64,000 nt of DNA from Stenotrophomonas sp. 610A2 (GCF_030549615.1 NZ_CP130832.1:4030001-4094000); one strand, 5' to 3'; positions 7,622-16,546 are shown, counted from the stretch's first letter. The notes: generated by a model not told the origin, from the sequence alone. A program made the numbers and translations.

Positions 7622-7924
7622 ATGCCCCAGATCCGTTGCAAACGCGTCGTCTTCTTTTCTCCCTGCGACGAGAACAGCTTCTTCAGCTGGGCGCGAAGCA
7701 TTCCCGTGGTTGAAGAGGTTTACGGGGAGTTGGACGAGACTGTAATTTCATTGGCGTCTGCCGAAACCACCGATGAATCGCTACGTAAGCTGATCGCTTT
7801 GCTTCATCGTTACGACATCGATATGGGGCAGTTTTCGGCATTTGAGACGAAAGAGAACTCGCACTGGTTCCGCAGCCCGAGAAGTTTCTGGCACCAGCGT
7901 GTATTCGGCGTATCGAGTTCATGA
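7622..7924 (+). CDS. conserved hypothetical protein
   Basis: A 100-residue soluble protein. The N-terminal segment IRCKRVVFFSPCDENSFFSW and the helix ESLRKLIALLHRYDIDM look like a small orphan family seen in many bacteria without known function (from memory, no domain name). No signal peptide. The short upstream sequence ACAGCTCAACC recurs before the gene at 8040, hinting at eroded recombination half-sites. Confidence 0.6.
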   Translation: MPQIRCKRVVFFSPCDENSFFSWARSIPVVEEVYGELDETVISLASAETTDESLRKLIALLHRYDIDMGQFSAFETKENSHWFRSPRSFWHQRVFGVSSS

Positions 7925-8039
7925 CGCATCAACTCTCCACCTATGACCGGGCACTTCGATTGACCTGCATTCGAAATCATCATCGATCCAGTAGGTGCCA
8001 GCCCAGGCAATCACTACAGCTCAACCACTGGACGAAACG

Positions 8040-8297
8040 ATGAGAGCACTCGCAAGCCTTGCCATCGTAGTAGGGATCGCTGCAGCAGGCCTCGCGCTCA
8101 TCGCCTTCTTCGGCCTGCTTCCGGTCGACGTAATGCTGTCGGCTGAGACTCGAGCCACATCCGGCTACCTGCGCGCCATCCCAACTGCCGCCCGGTACAT
8201 TGACTACCTCACAGGCGCGCTATTCCTCGGTGGCTTGGCACTTTCGGCTGCAGGTCTTTTGTTCCGTCACAGGCTTCGTAGCAACGATTCGCGCTAA
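8040..8297 (+). CDS. small membrane protein
   Basis: An 85-residue protein with two membrane helices (about residues 5-27 and 55-74) and a basic C-terminus (RHRLRSNDSR). ATG at 8040. Function unknown. The stop TAA is part of CGCTAAGTACGCATTCAAACCCG, which resembles an attC left half, so the gene may be an old cassette. Confidence 0.55.
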   Translation: MRALASLAIVVGIAAAGLALIAFFGLLPVDVMLSAETRATSGYLRAIPTAARYIDYLTGALFLGGLALSAAGLLFRHRLRSNDSR

Positions 8298-8451
8298 GTA
8301 CGCATTCAAACCCGGCCCGCCCTGCAGAGCACCGCCGTGGAAGCCCTGCAAGCACGATCAATGTCCTCACAATGCGCGCTTGCAGGCGTCGCACTTGATA
8401 TCACCGTCAGCATCGAGACAACCGCTTCAATTCCAGCCAGGACCGTTAAGT
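8292..8451 (+). other. possible large, eroded attC site
   Basis: The left part GCTAAGTACGCATTCAAACC and the right part CGCTTCAATTCCAGCCAGG followed by CCGTTAAGT mirror the two halves of the attC sites at 411-2638; the right core GTTAAGT fits GTTRRRY. At 160 bp it is longer than most attC sites, and the stem between the halves is not obvious, so this is tentative. Confidence 0.35.
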
Positions 8452-8672
8452 TCAAGTTGGTGCGAAGGCAGCATGGCTAAATCCAGTATCTTGGCTGATC
8501 GTTTGAATGCAGCTTTGAACCAACGCCGCAATCATCGCGCGCACTTACGCCGAAGCCATGGCCGCCGTTATAGTAATCGGCGGTCGCAATGCATTGGCCT
8601 TGCAAGCGCGGATGATACCAATCGTCCTTGCCAGGCAGACTCAACCCCCACACTGAACTTTCAAGGACGAAG
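8452..8672 (+). pseudogene. gap with a possible decayed small gene
   Basis: An ATG at 8473 opens MAKSSILADRLNAALNQ. A shift of frame near 8530 then reads IIARTYAEAMAAVIVIGG and continues to a stop before 8640. Together these look more protein-like than either full frame alone, so a frameshifted remnant is possible. Nothing else is seen in the gap between the neighbouring genes. Confidence 0.2.
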
Positions 8673-9290
8673 ATGGCTAATCGCAGCTACCTGTATGCAG
8701 GCAATGGGCTTGGCCATGATGGTGGATCGCCGGAACATCGCCGCATCACCGGCATTTCCGAGTGGAACTATGGCATCCCGTTGATCTACAAGATCCTGAT
8801 GTCGGGTAACCCCAGGATTGTTCAATCCTCGATCTGGGTTGACGCTGGAAACATCGCCATCACCAGCAGCTATGATCTTGGCGTGGCACGTCTTTCGCAG
8901 TTCCTTGACCGGATCACGCTCCCGGAGGCACTGGAGCTGAAGCAGGAAGCACTAGCATTTCTTGCTGAGAATCGCCGTGAATATTTCTTGCTTGAATGCG
9001 GTGAGATTTACGATATGGGCGAGGAGGAGCTTGAGGACCAGAACTCGCAACTGTTCAACGAACTGGGCTTCCTCGAGCCCCAGATTGAAGAAGCGCTTGG
9101 GATGTTGCAGCCCACGCTCCCGGTCACCGAACCGGCGACGCAGGACAAGCAGGGATGGCTGGCGCGTATTTTCGGAGCAAAGACCCCTCCTGCACCGCCA
9201 ATCGAGCGCGAAAAGCCCGCCGAAAAGCTCTACCCGCTTGGACTCGGGAACTGGTCAACTGTTCTTTACTTCGATCTCCGGTCGAAGTGA
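8673..9290 (+). CDS. conserved hypothetical protein (MANRSYLY family)
   Basis: A 205-residue soluble protein. The N-terminus MANRSYLYAGN...ISEWNYGIPLIYKILMSGNP matches a family of uncharacterised proteins found in many bacteria (I associate it with a recently named DUF, not certain). The middle is acidic (IYDMGEEELEDQNSQ), and residues 160-195 form a proline- and lysine-rich linker. No signal peptide. Possibly involved in contact-dependent or immunity functions, as are many such orphans, but nothing in the sequence shows this. Confidence 0.7.
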   Translation: MANRSYLYAGNGLGHDGGSPEHRRITGISEWNYGIPLIYKILMSGNPRIVQSSIWVDAGNIAITSSYDLGVARLSQFLDRITLPEALELKQEALAFLAENRREYFLLECGEIYDMGEEELEDQNSQLFNELGFLEPQIEEALGMLQPTLPVTEPATQDKQGWLARIFGAKTPPAPPIEREKPAEKLYPLGLGNWSTVLYFDLRSK

Positions 9291-9572
9291 AAATCCATCG
9301 GGAGTGGCCGGCCTCTCTGTCGCCAGGCGACCTCATGCTTCACGAAGTGGACATCAGCTGCCAATCTGCATGAGAGAGAGATGGGCTCTCGGACCTAGCT
9401 TGGCTACTCGCTGGTACTTCTGCAACGCGCACCAACGCATTGCCGCTAAGCAAGAGCGGCAGCGGGGCGATAGCCACTGGTTCTTTCGGCCTTGGTGTTT
9501 GCATACAAGTCATGGCCCGAAGGGGCTTCAAACCAAATTTATATTTCCAGAACATAGAAGAAAGAGTCATTC

Positions 9573-9926
9573 ATGAAAAAGATCTTTGCCGTTGCCCTTG
9601 TATCGACCTCCCTCTTCGCATTCGGCAGCCGCGCTGCAGACAACAAACTGATCGAGCGCAGCTGGGTGAAGGTCGATGAGAACCACGCAGAGCTGGAGCA
9701 CGCAGGCCGCAGCTATGCGTTGGATACCTACATCGTGATGTTCCAGCAGCCGTACTACATTCACGTACGTGCAACGGATAAGCAGGCGCTTGTACCCGAT
9801 GAACTGGTGGACATGGCAAGCGAGTACATCAAGCCGCGCGGGTGCACACAGCCGCTGGAGCGACGCAGTGACCTTGATCGCAGCAATGCCGAAGGTACCG
9901 AGCTTGTGCTCGGCTTCCAGTGCTGA
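9573..9926 (+). CDS. exported small hypothetical protein
   Basis: A 117-residue protein with a classical signal peptide (MKKIFAVALVSTSLFAFGSRA, cleavage near residue 21). The mature domain is about 95 residues and has two cysteines (near residues 90 and 117) that could form a disulfide, one being the last residue. No family is recognised. ATG follows a purine-rich leader (AGAAGAAAGAG). It is the first of several small secreted proteins. Confidence 0.7.
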   Translation: MKKIFAVALVSTSLFAFGSRAADNKLIERSWVKVDENHAELEHAGRSYALDTYIVMFQQPYYIHVRATDKQALVPDELVDMASEYIKPRGCTQPLERRSDLDRSNAEGTELVLGFQC

Positions 9927-10003
9927 ATCAGCTGCCTGATCGCCGCATCGAACTTGCTGCCGCCCACTAACCCAGCCCTCGTCGTTCAAATGGACTTCAA
10001 CCC

Positions 10004-10831
10004 ATGAAGCAACTGCTGGTACTGATCTTCCTGCTCGCGGCTTCATCCCCCGCCAGCGCCATCGTCATTCGCCACGATGTGGACGATGCGAAGTACCGGG
10101 TTGCCGCCGACGAGTATCCGGCGCTGGTCGACATGCCAGGCGAAGGACACGGCAGTCTGGTTGCTCCGCAGTGGGCGGTCACCGCTGCGCATACCCTGCC
10201 CCAGCACACCGAGCTCAAGCAGGTGGTGATCAACGGGCTGCCACGCGAGGTTGAGCGCGTCGTCATCCACCCTGGTTACAGGACGCTGCCGCAGACCTTG
10301 ATCGACCAGGCCACGGCCAGCGGCGAGGCGATGTTGATCGTGGTTTTCCTGGCTGCATCGGATGACATCGCGCTGATCAAACTGAGCAAGCCCGTGACCG
10401 ATGTAGCTCCGGTGGCTTCTTACCGGGGCGGCGATGAGGCTGGCCAGGTCATCAAGCTGATCGGCAAAGGTGCCACCGGCACGGGTGACATCGGGCATGA
10501 TCCCGGCGGCCCAAACCGCACCGAACTGCGTCGCGCCTTCAACAAGGTCAGCAGCGCCTACGACCGCTGGCTCTGCTATGTGTTCGATGCGCCACCCTCG
10601 GCCCTGCCGCTTGAAGGCGTGCTCGGAAACGGGGATAGCGGCGGCCCCGCCTTGTTGCAGAGCGGCGATCAATGGCTGCTCGCTGGGCTGGGCTCCTGGA
10701 AGGTCGTGCAGGGCAACGTGTTGACCGCACGGCCCGGGCGCTACGGCCAGGTCGCCTGCAACGTCCGCATGAGCCATTACGCTGATTGGATGGATGGCGT
10801 CATGTCGGAACAGGCCCCAGCCACGAAGTGA
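10004..10831 (+). CDS. trypsin-like serine protease (S1 family)
   Basis: A 275-residue exported endopeptidase of the chymotrypsin fold. It has a signal peptide (residues 1-19). The catalytic triad is visible: H63 in TAAHT, D121 in SDDIALIKL and S212 in GNGDSGGPA. Two cysteines near residues 191 and 248 may bridge. The length agrees with a bare catalytic domain without extra modules, and no long propeptide is seen. Likely periplasmic or secreted; the substrate is unknown. It sits alone among small secreted orphans. Confidence 0.92.
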   Translation: MKQLLVLIFLLAASSPASAIVIRHDVDDAKYRVAADEYPALVDMPGEGHGSLVAPQWAVTAAHTLPQHTELKQVVINGLPREVERVVIHPGYRTLPQTLIDQATASGEAMLIVVFLAASDDIALIKLSKPVTDVAPVASYRGGDEAGQVIKLIGKGATGTGDIGHDPGGPNRTELRRAFNKVSSAYDRWLCYVFDAPPSALPLEGVLGNGDSGGPALLQSGDQWLLAGLGSWKVVQGNVLTARPGRYGQVACNVRMSHYADWMDGVMSEQAPATK

Positions 10832-10998
10832 GTCTGCGCGCGGCGCATGCTCCTGCACCCCTGCTGCTGGTCGCTGCCGCTGACAGCGCCTCGCAGGTCT
10901 GCAGCTGCCGTTTGCGAAAAACGCGCAGCGGTTCCGGATTGCAAAACCGCGACCGGACATAATCAGCGCCCCTATTCATGATTTGCCATGGAGCTTCA

Positions 10999-11376
10999 AT
11001 GACAAAGGCTTGTCTCCCCCTGTTCGCCTCCGCCGTTCTCTATTTCAGCATCCCGGCGGCGCAGGCCCAGCCTGTGTACAAGTGCACGGGGCCGAAGGGC
11101 GAAACCAGCTACCAGTCCATTCCCTGCCGCGAAGGCGAAACCTCCTCGCGCCGGTATGCCTCGCCCTCTCCATCCAACCCGACGCAGGCCATCAGCGCCG
11201 CCCCGACCGGGCCGGATCAGCGGCGCGTGCAGGTTCGCTATACAACAACCGCAGGCAACGAGGGCTGTGATGGCGCCAAGGCCATGCGCACCGCGGCCTT
11301 GGGTGCGGCGGGGTCGCAGGCAACGGCCGATATGCGGGCCAGCCTGGACCAGCAGGTCAGCACTGCCTGCAGGTAG
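10999..11376 (+). CDS. DUF4124-containing exported protein
   Basis: A 125-residue exported protein. Signal peptide to AQAQ (residue 24), then VYKCTGPKGETSYQSIPC, the typical DUF4124 core with its cysteine pair. The rest is low-complexity Ser/Pro/Thr followed by a helical tail ending in TACR. ATG at 10999 is chosen because the upstream in-frame ATG at 10978 would add residues before the signal peptide. The family is common in Xanthomonadaceae envelopes; function unknown. Confidence 0.82.
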   Translation: MTKACLPLFASAVLYFSIPAAQAQPVYKCTGPKGETSYQSIPCREGETSSRRYASPSPSNPTQAISAAPTGPDQRRVQVRYTTTAGNEGCDGAKAMRTAALGAAGSQATADMRASLDQQVSTACR

Positions 11377-11580
11377 CAGAGCCGGCGGGTCGCGCGGCAC
11401 GCGGACTGCGCAAGGCAGCGCTGCATGGCGCATGCGCGGAGCAAGCCCTGCCCTCCACGAAGAAGTGATTGAACCTGTCCGCGATACGTTCAATCATCGT
11501 CTGGCTCGCCGCCGTTCCAGAGCCAATGCGCTGCATCCCATGGGCGCGAGCAGGCCACTGCCGTACAAGGAATCCGTGCA

Positions 11581-12081
11581 ATGCGATTCTCCAGCCAGAT
11601 GCTCGTGCTCGCGCTGTTCCTGCCGCTGGGTGCCGCCGCCCAGAGCGAAGGCGCGCTGAAAGTAGACAGCTCGCAGGTCGTCGGCCTGACCGCACTGCTG
11701 GAAGCGCAGCCGCGCCACCCGGAGGCGACCAGCATCCGCGCCCTGCTGCTGGAATGGGAGGACAGCACCAAGGACGTGGTGGACTACGTCTGCCCGGACG
11801 TGCTGACGCCGGTGCCCGGCACTGGCATCCCCAATGGTCCGGAGCTGCTGGCCCAGTTCATCTTCGGCAGCGCTGCCTTCCAGATCGCCAACCCATCGCA
11901 GAAAGGTGCGCTGCAGCCCTCACAGCTGGCCGGCATGCGCAGCATGCTCAAGGCTTACAAGGCCCTGCTCGCCACCGATCCCGGCGCACGCATCCAACGC
12001 TTTGATGCGCTGGCAGCGATGGATGCGGCAGGTACGCTCCCTGCCTATCTGGAGCCGATTGTTACGCTTGGTTGCAAGTAG
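11581..12081 (+). CDS. exported hypothetical protein
   Basis: A 166-residue protein with a signal peptide cleaved after AAAQS (about residue 21). The mature protein is helical and has two cysteines (YVCPDV and the penultimate position, LGCK), likely a disulfide. No family recognised. Its context is a run of small exported proteins, all plus strand; the 200 bp before it hold no supported gene. Confidence 0.7.
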   Translation: MRFSSQMLVLALFLPLGAAAQSEGALKVDSSQVVGLTALLEAQPRHPEATSIRALLLEWEDSTKDVVDYVCPDVLTPVPGTGIPNGPELLAQFIFGSAAFQIANPSQKGALQPSQLAGMRSMLKAYKALLATDPGARIQRFDALAAMDAAGTLPAYLEPIVTLGCK

Positions 12082-12166
12082 TCAGGTGCGCGCAAGCTGA
12101 TCGCCGGCTTCGTGCGTATGCTTCTACTTCTGAACCAACCACCGCACATGCAGTACCGTGAGCATC

Positions 12167-12673
12167 ATGAACATCCAGATCCGACCGGAAACACCCGCCG
12201 ACATCGCAACCATCGACGCGGTCACCGCAGCCGCGTTCCTGGAGGCGCCGCATACCGATCACACCGAGCAGTTCATCGTGGCCGCATTGCGCCGCTCCGG
12301 GCAGCTCACCGTCTCTCTTGTGGCCGAACAATCGGGCGTAGTTGTTGGCCACGTCGCAGTATCGCCGGTGACCATCGACGACGCGGATAGCGGTTGGTAC
12401 GGGCTTGGGCCGGTATCGGTCGTGCCGGAGTTGCAGGGCAAGGGCATCGGCACCCAGCTGATCGACGCAGCACTCGATAAGCTTCGCGTACTTGCTGCAG
12501 GCGGTTGCGTGGTGCTTGGCGATCCTGGCTACTACGCGCGGTTCGGATTCAAGGCCACGGACGCGCTCACCTTGCCGGGCGTTCCTGCCGAATACTTCCA
12601 GGCGCTTTCATTTGGTGCTCCGGCGCTACAGGGAACGGTTGCTTACCACGCGTCCTTTTCGGCGCAGGAATGA
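12167..12673 (+). CDS. GNAT-family N-acetyltransferase (YhbS-like)
   Basis: A 168-residue acetyl-CoA-dependent acyltransferase. The acetyl-CoA binding loop is visible as VVPELQGKGIGTQLI (Q/R-x-x-G-x-G/A motif), preceded by the beta-strand GLGPVSV. The C-terminal GDPGYYARFGFKATDAL is typical of the YhbS/predicted small-molecule acetyltransferase group. The substrate is unknown. ATG 12167 is preferred over a GTG at 12158. It is a cytosolic enzyme among exported neighbours. Confidence 0.88.
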   Translation: MNIQIRPETPADIATIDAVTAAAFLEAPHTDHTEQFIVAALRRSGQLTVSLVAEQSGVVVGHVAVSPVTIDDADSGWYGLGPVSVVPELQGKGIGTQLIDAALDKLRVLAAGGCVVLGDPGYYARFGFKATDALTLPGVPAEYFQALSFGAPALQGTVAYHASFSAQE

Positions 12674-12887
12674 GCATCCAGCGCGGGCCTGCTTGCAGCG
12701 TTGTGGAACGCGATGGTCGAACAATGTCAGCGTCATCTGCGTTTTCGTCTCAACTGGCTTTCTGCTGTTGACTCCAGACACCGATACCTTGCTGCCAATG
12801 GCGTTCATTGGCAGAGTTGCCAAGATTCAATACTCCAGCCATCAACCATCCCGCTGATCTGCCATCTACACGCATAGAAAGGACTCC

Positions 12888-13286
12888 ATGATGAAAAACA
12901 CAAGCACACATGGCACTGCCCGCAACCCCTTGCAACTGCAGGCGATGCTGCACCGTAGCCGCCTCGTGCTGCTGGGCCTCTTTTGCACTATGGTGCTGGC
13001 CGCCTGTGGCAAGCCGGTACCTGCAGACAAGCAGGCCTATGTCGGCACCTGGGAATCGGACACTACATCCTTGCTCATCGACGCAGGTGGGCGCGTCATC
13101 TACAAGCATCAACCCAGCCCGTCGGTGAGCAAGTCACTGGATGCACCGATCAAGTCCTACGAAGGCAACGATTTCATCGCCGGCGTGGGCCCGTTGACCA
13201 CGCGATTCGTGGTGTCGGTACCGCCGCATCAAGTGGATGGCAGCTGGAAGATGACGGTCGATGGGCAGGAGCTCACACGGCGCTGA
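12888..13286 (+). CDS. lipoprotein of unknown function
   Basis: A 132-residue protein with a long basic N-region, a hydrophobic segment and the lipobox LAAC near residue 40, so it is probably lipidated and membrane-anchored. The mature domain begins GKPVPADKQAYVGTWES, a lipocalin-like or stress-lipoprotein pattern, and is beta-rich. Shine-Dalgarno AAGGA precedes the tandem ATGs (12888 and 12891). No precise function. Confidence 0.75.
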   Translation: MMKNTSTHGTARNPLQLQAMLHRSRLVLLGLFCTMVLAACGKPVPADKQAYVGTWESDTTSLLIDAGGRVIYKHQPSPSVSKSLDAPIKSYEGNDFIAGVGPLTTRFVVSVPPHQVDGSWKMTVDGQELTRR

Positions 13287-13360
13287 GTCGTTTGCCCTTC
13301 GTAGATTCGCGAAGACGATAACCACGGCAGCTGCGGCTGCCCAAGCAAAGGCGTTGCACG

Positions 13361-13750
13361 ATGCGAACCAATGCAGTTTCCCTGCTGTTGCTTGCAGGCT
13401 TGGCGTGGCCCGCTGCCGCCACGCCGGTGGACCACCAGCAAGCCTATAACGACTGCCTGTCCAAGGCCGGCCAGATCAACAACGGCACGGTGGAGGCCTG
13501 CTCGTCGGTGACCTCGGAGCATGCGAAAGCGGAGATGACACGTCTCTATCGCGCCTTCAACAGCAAGTTGCTTGCGGAAAACGCGGGCGATGCAGCAAAG
13601 CTCGAGCGCGCGCAGAAAGCCTGGCTGGTGTACCGGGACCTGCATTGCGAACTCGCCGGCTCGTATGTCGGCTCGCCGATGTATTCGTTCTGCCCGATGC
13701 AGCTGAACATCGACCGGGTCATTGAACTGCGCGAGTTGGTTGGGCAATGA
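13361..13750 (+). CDS. LprI-like (DUF1311) exported protein
   Basis: A 129-residue exported protein with a signal peptide (cleavage after AAA, about residue 20). It shows the DUF1311/LprI pattern: several cysteines (DCLSK, EACSS, HCELA, FCPMQ), the helix AKAEMTRLYRAFNSKLL and AQKAWLVYRDLHCE. In this family LprI of mycobacteria inhibits lysozyme, but most members have no tested function. Periplasmic location likely. Confidence 0.83.
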   Translation: MRTNAVSLLLLAGLAWPAAATPVDHQQAYNDCLSKAGQINNGTVEACSSVTSEHAKAEMTRLYRAFNSKLLAENAGDAAKLERAQKAWLVYRDLHCELAGSYVGSPMYSFCPMQLNIDRVIELRELVGQ

Positions 13751-13952
13751 AGCGCACTGCCTTGCCGGCAACAATATTGAAGCGCTTGCCAGAAGCATGA
13801 CCAGCTCCTAAGATCTGCGCGTCCTCGCGATTCAAGCGACGGCCGTAAGCGTTTACGTCAACCAACGCGCCCATCAACTCCGGCATTGCCGGGGCTGTTC
13901 ACCCATCCGTGGGTGATAGGCGCCATTGCTTGACCGGATCCAGGAGATCACC

Positions 13953-14222
13953 GTGAACGCTACAAACAGAACCACCATCGCATTTGGCATTCCCAAGCTT
14001 CCCTCGCGCTACGGCGCCTTGGTCATGCCCTTGCTGCTGTCCATCCTGATGACCTGCGTCGTCTCTCTGATCAGCACCCTGAAGAGCATTGGCATGTCGC
14101 CGCTGCTCGGCTCCAAGTGGCTCGCTGCCTGGGGCATTTCGTGGCTGGTCGCCTTCCCCATCCTGCTGTTGCTGTTGCCGGTCGTGCGCAAGGCAACTGC
14201 AGCCTTGGTGCGAACCACCTGA
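13953..14222 (+). CDS. DUF2798-like membrane protein
   Basis: An 89-residue protein with two long membrane helices (about residues 24-46 and 60-80). GTG start at 13953 is chosen because AGGAG lies seven bases upstream; a TTG at 13926 lacks such a site. The layout LPSRYGALVMPLLLSILMTC...SKWLAAWGISWLVAFP is characteristic of DUF2798. Function unknown. A GC-rich hairpin follows directly. Confidence 0.8.
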   Translation: MNATNRTTIAFGIPKLPSRYGALVMPLLLSILMTCVVSLISTLKSIGMSPLLGSKWLAAWGISWLVAFPILLLLLPVVRKATAALVRTT

Positions 14223-14232
14223 GCTGCAAGCA

Positions 14233-14255
14233 CCCGGCCCGCTGTGCGGGCCGGG
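14233..14255 (+). terminator. GC-rich hairpin, possible terminator
   Basis: A ten-base-pair stem, CCCGGCCCGC with GCGGGCCGGG, and a TGT loop, eleven bases after the stop at 14222. The following sequence (CTTCAACATT) is only mildly T-rich, so termination is likely but not certain. Confidence 0.55.
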
Positions 14256-14357
14256 CTTCAACATTGGCTGCATCGCAAGACTGCGCCCCCTTCTTGGTGC
14301 TGCCCCACGCATGCATTCATACTGCGGTTTCCCTGATCCGCCACGCCAGCACCCACC

Positions 14358-14741
14358 ATGACCGATCCGTACAACACCTCGTCCGGCCGCACGCCTCCCG
14401 CGTTGCTCAATGACGCGATGATCACCACCGCGCTGGAGCTGCCGGGTTATCGTGCCATGCGCAATCTCGGCCTGGTCCGCGGCATTACCGTGCGTTCACG
14501 CTCCATCGTCGGCAACTTCCTGGGCGGGCTGCAGACCATCTTCGGCGGCAACATCACCATCTACACGGAGCTGTGCGAGCAGGCCCGCGATGAAACCTAC
14601 CGCGACATGGTTACCCATGCCCGGCAACTAGGTGCCAATGCAATCATCGGTGTGCGTTATGACGCTACCGAGCTGATGACCGGGCTCACCGAGGTGCTCT
14701 GCTACGGAACCGCCGTTGTGGTCGAGGCGGAATCGCGCTGA
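14358..14741 (+). CDS. YbjQ/UPF0145-family protein
   Basis: A 127-residue protein of the YbjQ (UPF0145, heavy-metal-binding domain) family. The family motif runs LGLVRGITVRSRSI...FGGNITIYTELCEQARDE and LGANAIIGVRYDA. Members form pentamers; a metal-binding role was proposed from structure but is not proven. No signal peptide. It stands alone with its own ATG at 14358. Confidence 0.88.
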   Translation: MTDPYNTSSGRTPPALLNDAMITTALELPGYRAMRNLGLVRGITVRSRSIVGNFLGGLQTIFGGNITIYTELCEQARDETYRDMVTHARQLGANAIIGVRYDATELMTGLTEVLCYGTAVVVEAESR

Positions 14742-14844
14742 TTGCGATGTCGCAGGCAGGCAATGCAATCCACGTCCCGCCGTTTGAAGCGAAATATTTA
14801 CTCCATGCGTTGAAACAGCGCGCGGCTTCACCCCTTGAATCACG

Positions 14845-15273
14845 ATGGATCGCATGCGAACGAAGATACTCGCCCAATTGATCGGCTTCGTGGTGGTCGC
14901 ACCAAGCACGCTGGTGGCGCTGTTTTACAGCGCCTTGGGCTTATTGTTTGCAGTCGATGCGATCCGAAGCGACGAACACGTTGCCAGCGCTGTACTGGTG
15001 CTGCTCTGTTTGTTTGCTGGCTGGTTCGGCATCTTTGCACTGTGGCGGGCCTACTATCTTCTCGCCGGCGGCCAACGGAGCTTCAGCAGGAGATTCCTCT
15101 GGATCGGCTTCGGCTGTGGCGGTCTGGTGTCGGCCGTGCTGATTGCAGTGGTGAATGGGTCGCTGCTGTTCCGAGCACTGTTCTTCGGCTGGCCAATGCT
15201 GGCTGTCATCGCGTTCACCGTGATGCTCCTGCGAACCGACTACCGCGCTACTTCTCCTGAACCTGGCAGCTGA
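14845..15273 (+). CDS. four-helix membrane protein
   Basis: A 142-residue membrane protein with four predicted helices (about residues 12-35, 48-70, 86-107 and 112-130). Start is ATG 14845, with 14854 as an alternative. No family is recognised. It precedes the phosphatase-like gene by 27 bases, so the two may be co-transcribed. Confidence 0.65.
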   Translation: MDRMRTKILAQLIGFVVVAPSTLVALFYSALGLLFAVDAIRSDEHVASAVLVLLCLFAGWFGIFALWRAYYLLAGGQRSFSRRFLWIGFGCGGLVSAVLIAVVNGSLLFRALFFGWPMLAVIAFTVMLLRTDYRATSPEPGS

Positions 15274-15300
15274 TCAACAGCATCCACCGGTATCTCCTCC

Positions 15301-15633
15301 ATGCCCCGCAATGTTCTTTTCATCTGCACCCAGAACCGCCTGCGCAGCCCAACCGGCGAGCAGGTGTTCGCCGACTGGCCCGGCATTGAAACGCAGTCGG
15401 CCGGGCTGGGCAATGACGCCAATACGCCGGTGTCACCCGAGTTGCTGCATTGGGCGGACCTGATCTTCGTGATGGAAAAAGCCCATCGCAACAAGCTGTC
15501 AAAGAAGTTCCGCGCACATCTGGATGGCAAGCGGGTGATCTGCCTCGACATCCCGGATGACTACGACTACATGGACCCGGTGCTGGTGCAGTTGCTGAAG
15601 CACAAGGTCAGCCGGTTTTTTCCGGTTGCTTGA
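15301..15633 (+). CDS. low-molecular-weight phosphatase-like protein
   Basis: A 110-residue cytosolic protein. The N-terminus VLFICTQNRLRSPT carries the C-x5-R phosphate-binding loop (C9 to R15) of low-molecular-weight protein tyrosine phosphatases, but the protein is shorter than true LMW-PTPs (about 150). IPDDYDYMDP may supply the catalytic aspartate. This short family is widespread and annotated as phosphatase-like; activity is not proven. Confidence 0.83.
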   Translation: MPRNVLFICTQNRLRSPTGEQVFADWPGIETQSAGLGNDANTPVSPELLHWADLIFVMEKAHRNKLSKKFRAHLDGKRVICLDIPDDYDYMDPVLVQLLKHKVSRFFPVA

Positions 15634-15698
15634 TTGGGTGGCTTTGAAGCCTGCTCAGCCTTGGCCATTGCCTGCGTGTGCCGGCAACGCTGCTTCGT

Positions 15699-15740
15699 CA
15701 CCCTCTCCCCAACCCCTCTCCCGTAAAGGGAGAGGGGCTT
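15699..15740. repeat. GC-rich palindromic repeat (CCCCTCTCCC type)
   Basis: ACCCCTCTCCCGTAAAGGGAGAGGGG forms a hairpin and is preceded by CACCCTCTCCCCA. The same unit recurs near 19741, 23939, 46068-46177, 55405, 62317 and 62641. Intergenic only. Confidence 0.8.
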
Positions 15741-15848
15741 TGTTGGCTGCGACCTGTTGGGGTGCTTGCTTGCGGGTCGAGCCTTCGTGGTGCGCCCTGC
15801 TGAGTTAGTCTTCTCCGGGAGCGGCGACTGAACGCTGCCAGAGAGCCG

Positions 15849-16511
15849 ATGACAATGAAGCCTCCTGCACCCAACAAGGTGATGCTCGCGGTACTGGCAG
15901 CTGTCGCGTGGATGGCGCTGCTGCTGCAGCTTTATCTGTCCATCGAATTGGCGCACGCCAATGGCCATGGCGCGATCCATGGCGTCTTCGCCTTTCTTGC
16001 CTATTTCACCGTATTGACCAACCTGTTCGTCGCCCTTGCGGCGACGCTGCCGCTGGCCGCGGAAATGTCGCGCCCAGGCCGGTTCTTCGCCAGACCCAGC
16101 GTACTGGGCTGTGCGACCACCTCGATCGTCATGGTCGGCGCGGGTTATCACCTGCTGTTGCGCAATGCCTGGAATCCTCAGGGATTGCAGCTGATTACCG
16201 ACTACCTGCTGCATTACGTGGTGCCGCTGTGTGCGCTTGCCTACTGGATCGCATCCGCCAGCCGATTCCCGCTTGGCCGGTCCGCGCCATTGAAGTGGTG
16301 CATCTATCCGATCGGCTATCTGCTCTACGCCCTGGTCCGCGGCGGACTGACCAGCATGTATCCGTATTACTTCATCGATGCCGCCAGCATCGGTTATGTC
16401 CGGGTAATCACCTATGCAGCAGCCATGCTGGCGGCGTTCTTCGTGGTTGGCCTCGTCATTCGTTTCATCGCGGTACTTCGCGGTGCACCCCGGTCAACCG
16501 TTGAGCACTGA
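15849..16511 (+). CDS. Pr6Pr-family membrane protein
   Basis: A 220-residue integral membrane protein with six predicted helices. FLAYFTVLTNLFVALAATLP near residues 50-70 and the PIGYLLYALVRGG segment are hallmarks of the Pr6Pr (FAR-17a/AIG1-like) family. The biochemical role is unknown in bacteria. It is the last gene of the plus-strand run that starts at the window edge and is convergent with the DUF2306 gene. Confidence 0.8.
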   Translation: MTMKPPAPNKVMLAVLAAVAWMALLLQLYLSIELAHANGHGAIHGVFAFLAYFTVLTNLFVALAATLPLAAEMSRPGRFFARPSVLGCATTSIVMVGAGYHLLLRNAWNPQGLQLITDYLLHYVVPLCALAYWIASASRFPLGRSAPLKWCIYPIGYLLYALVRGGLTSMYPYYFIDAASIGYVRVITYAAAMLAAFFVVGLVIRFIAVLRGAPRSTVEH

Positions 16512-16546
16512 AACCTGCCTCGCCCTTGGCCTTGTCCGGCCAACCA

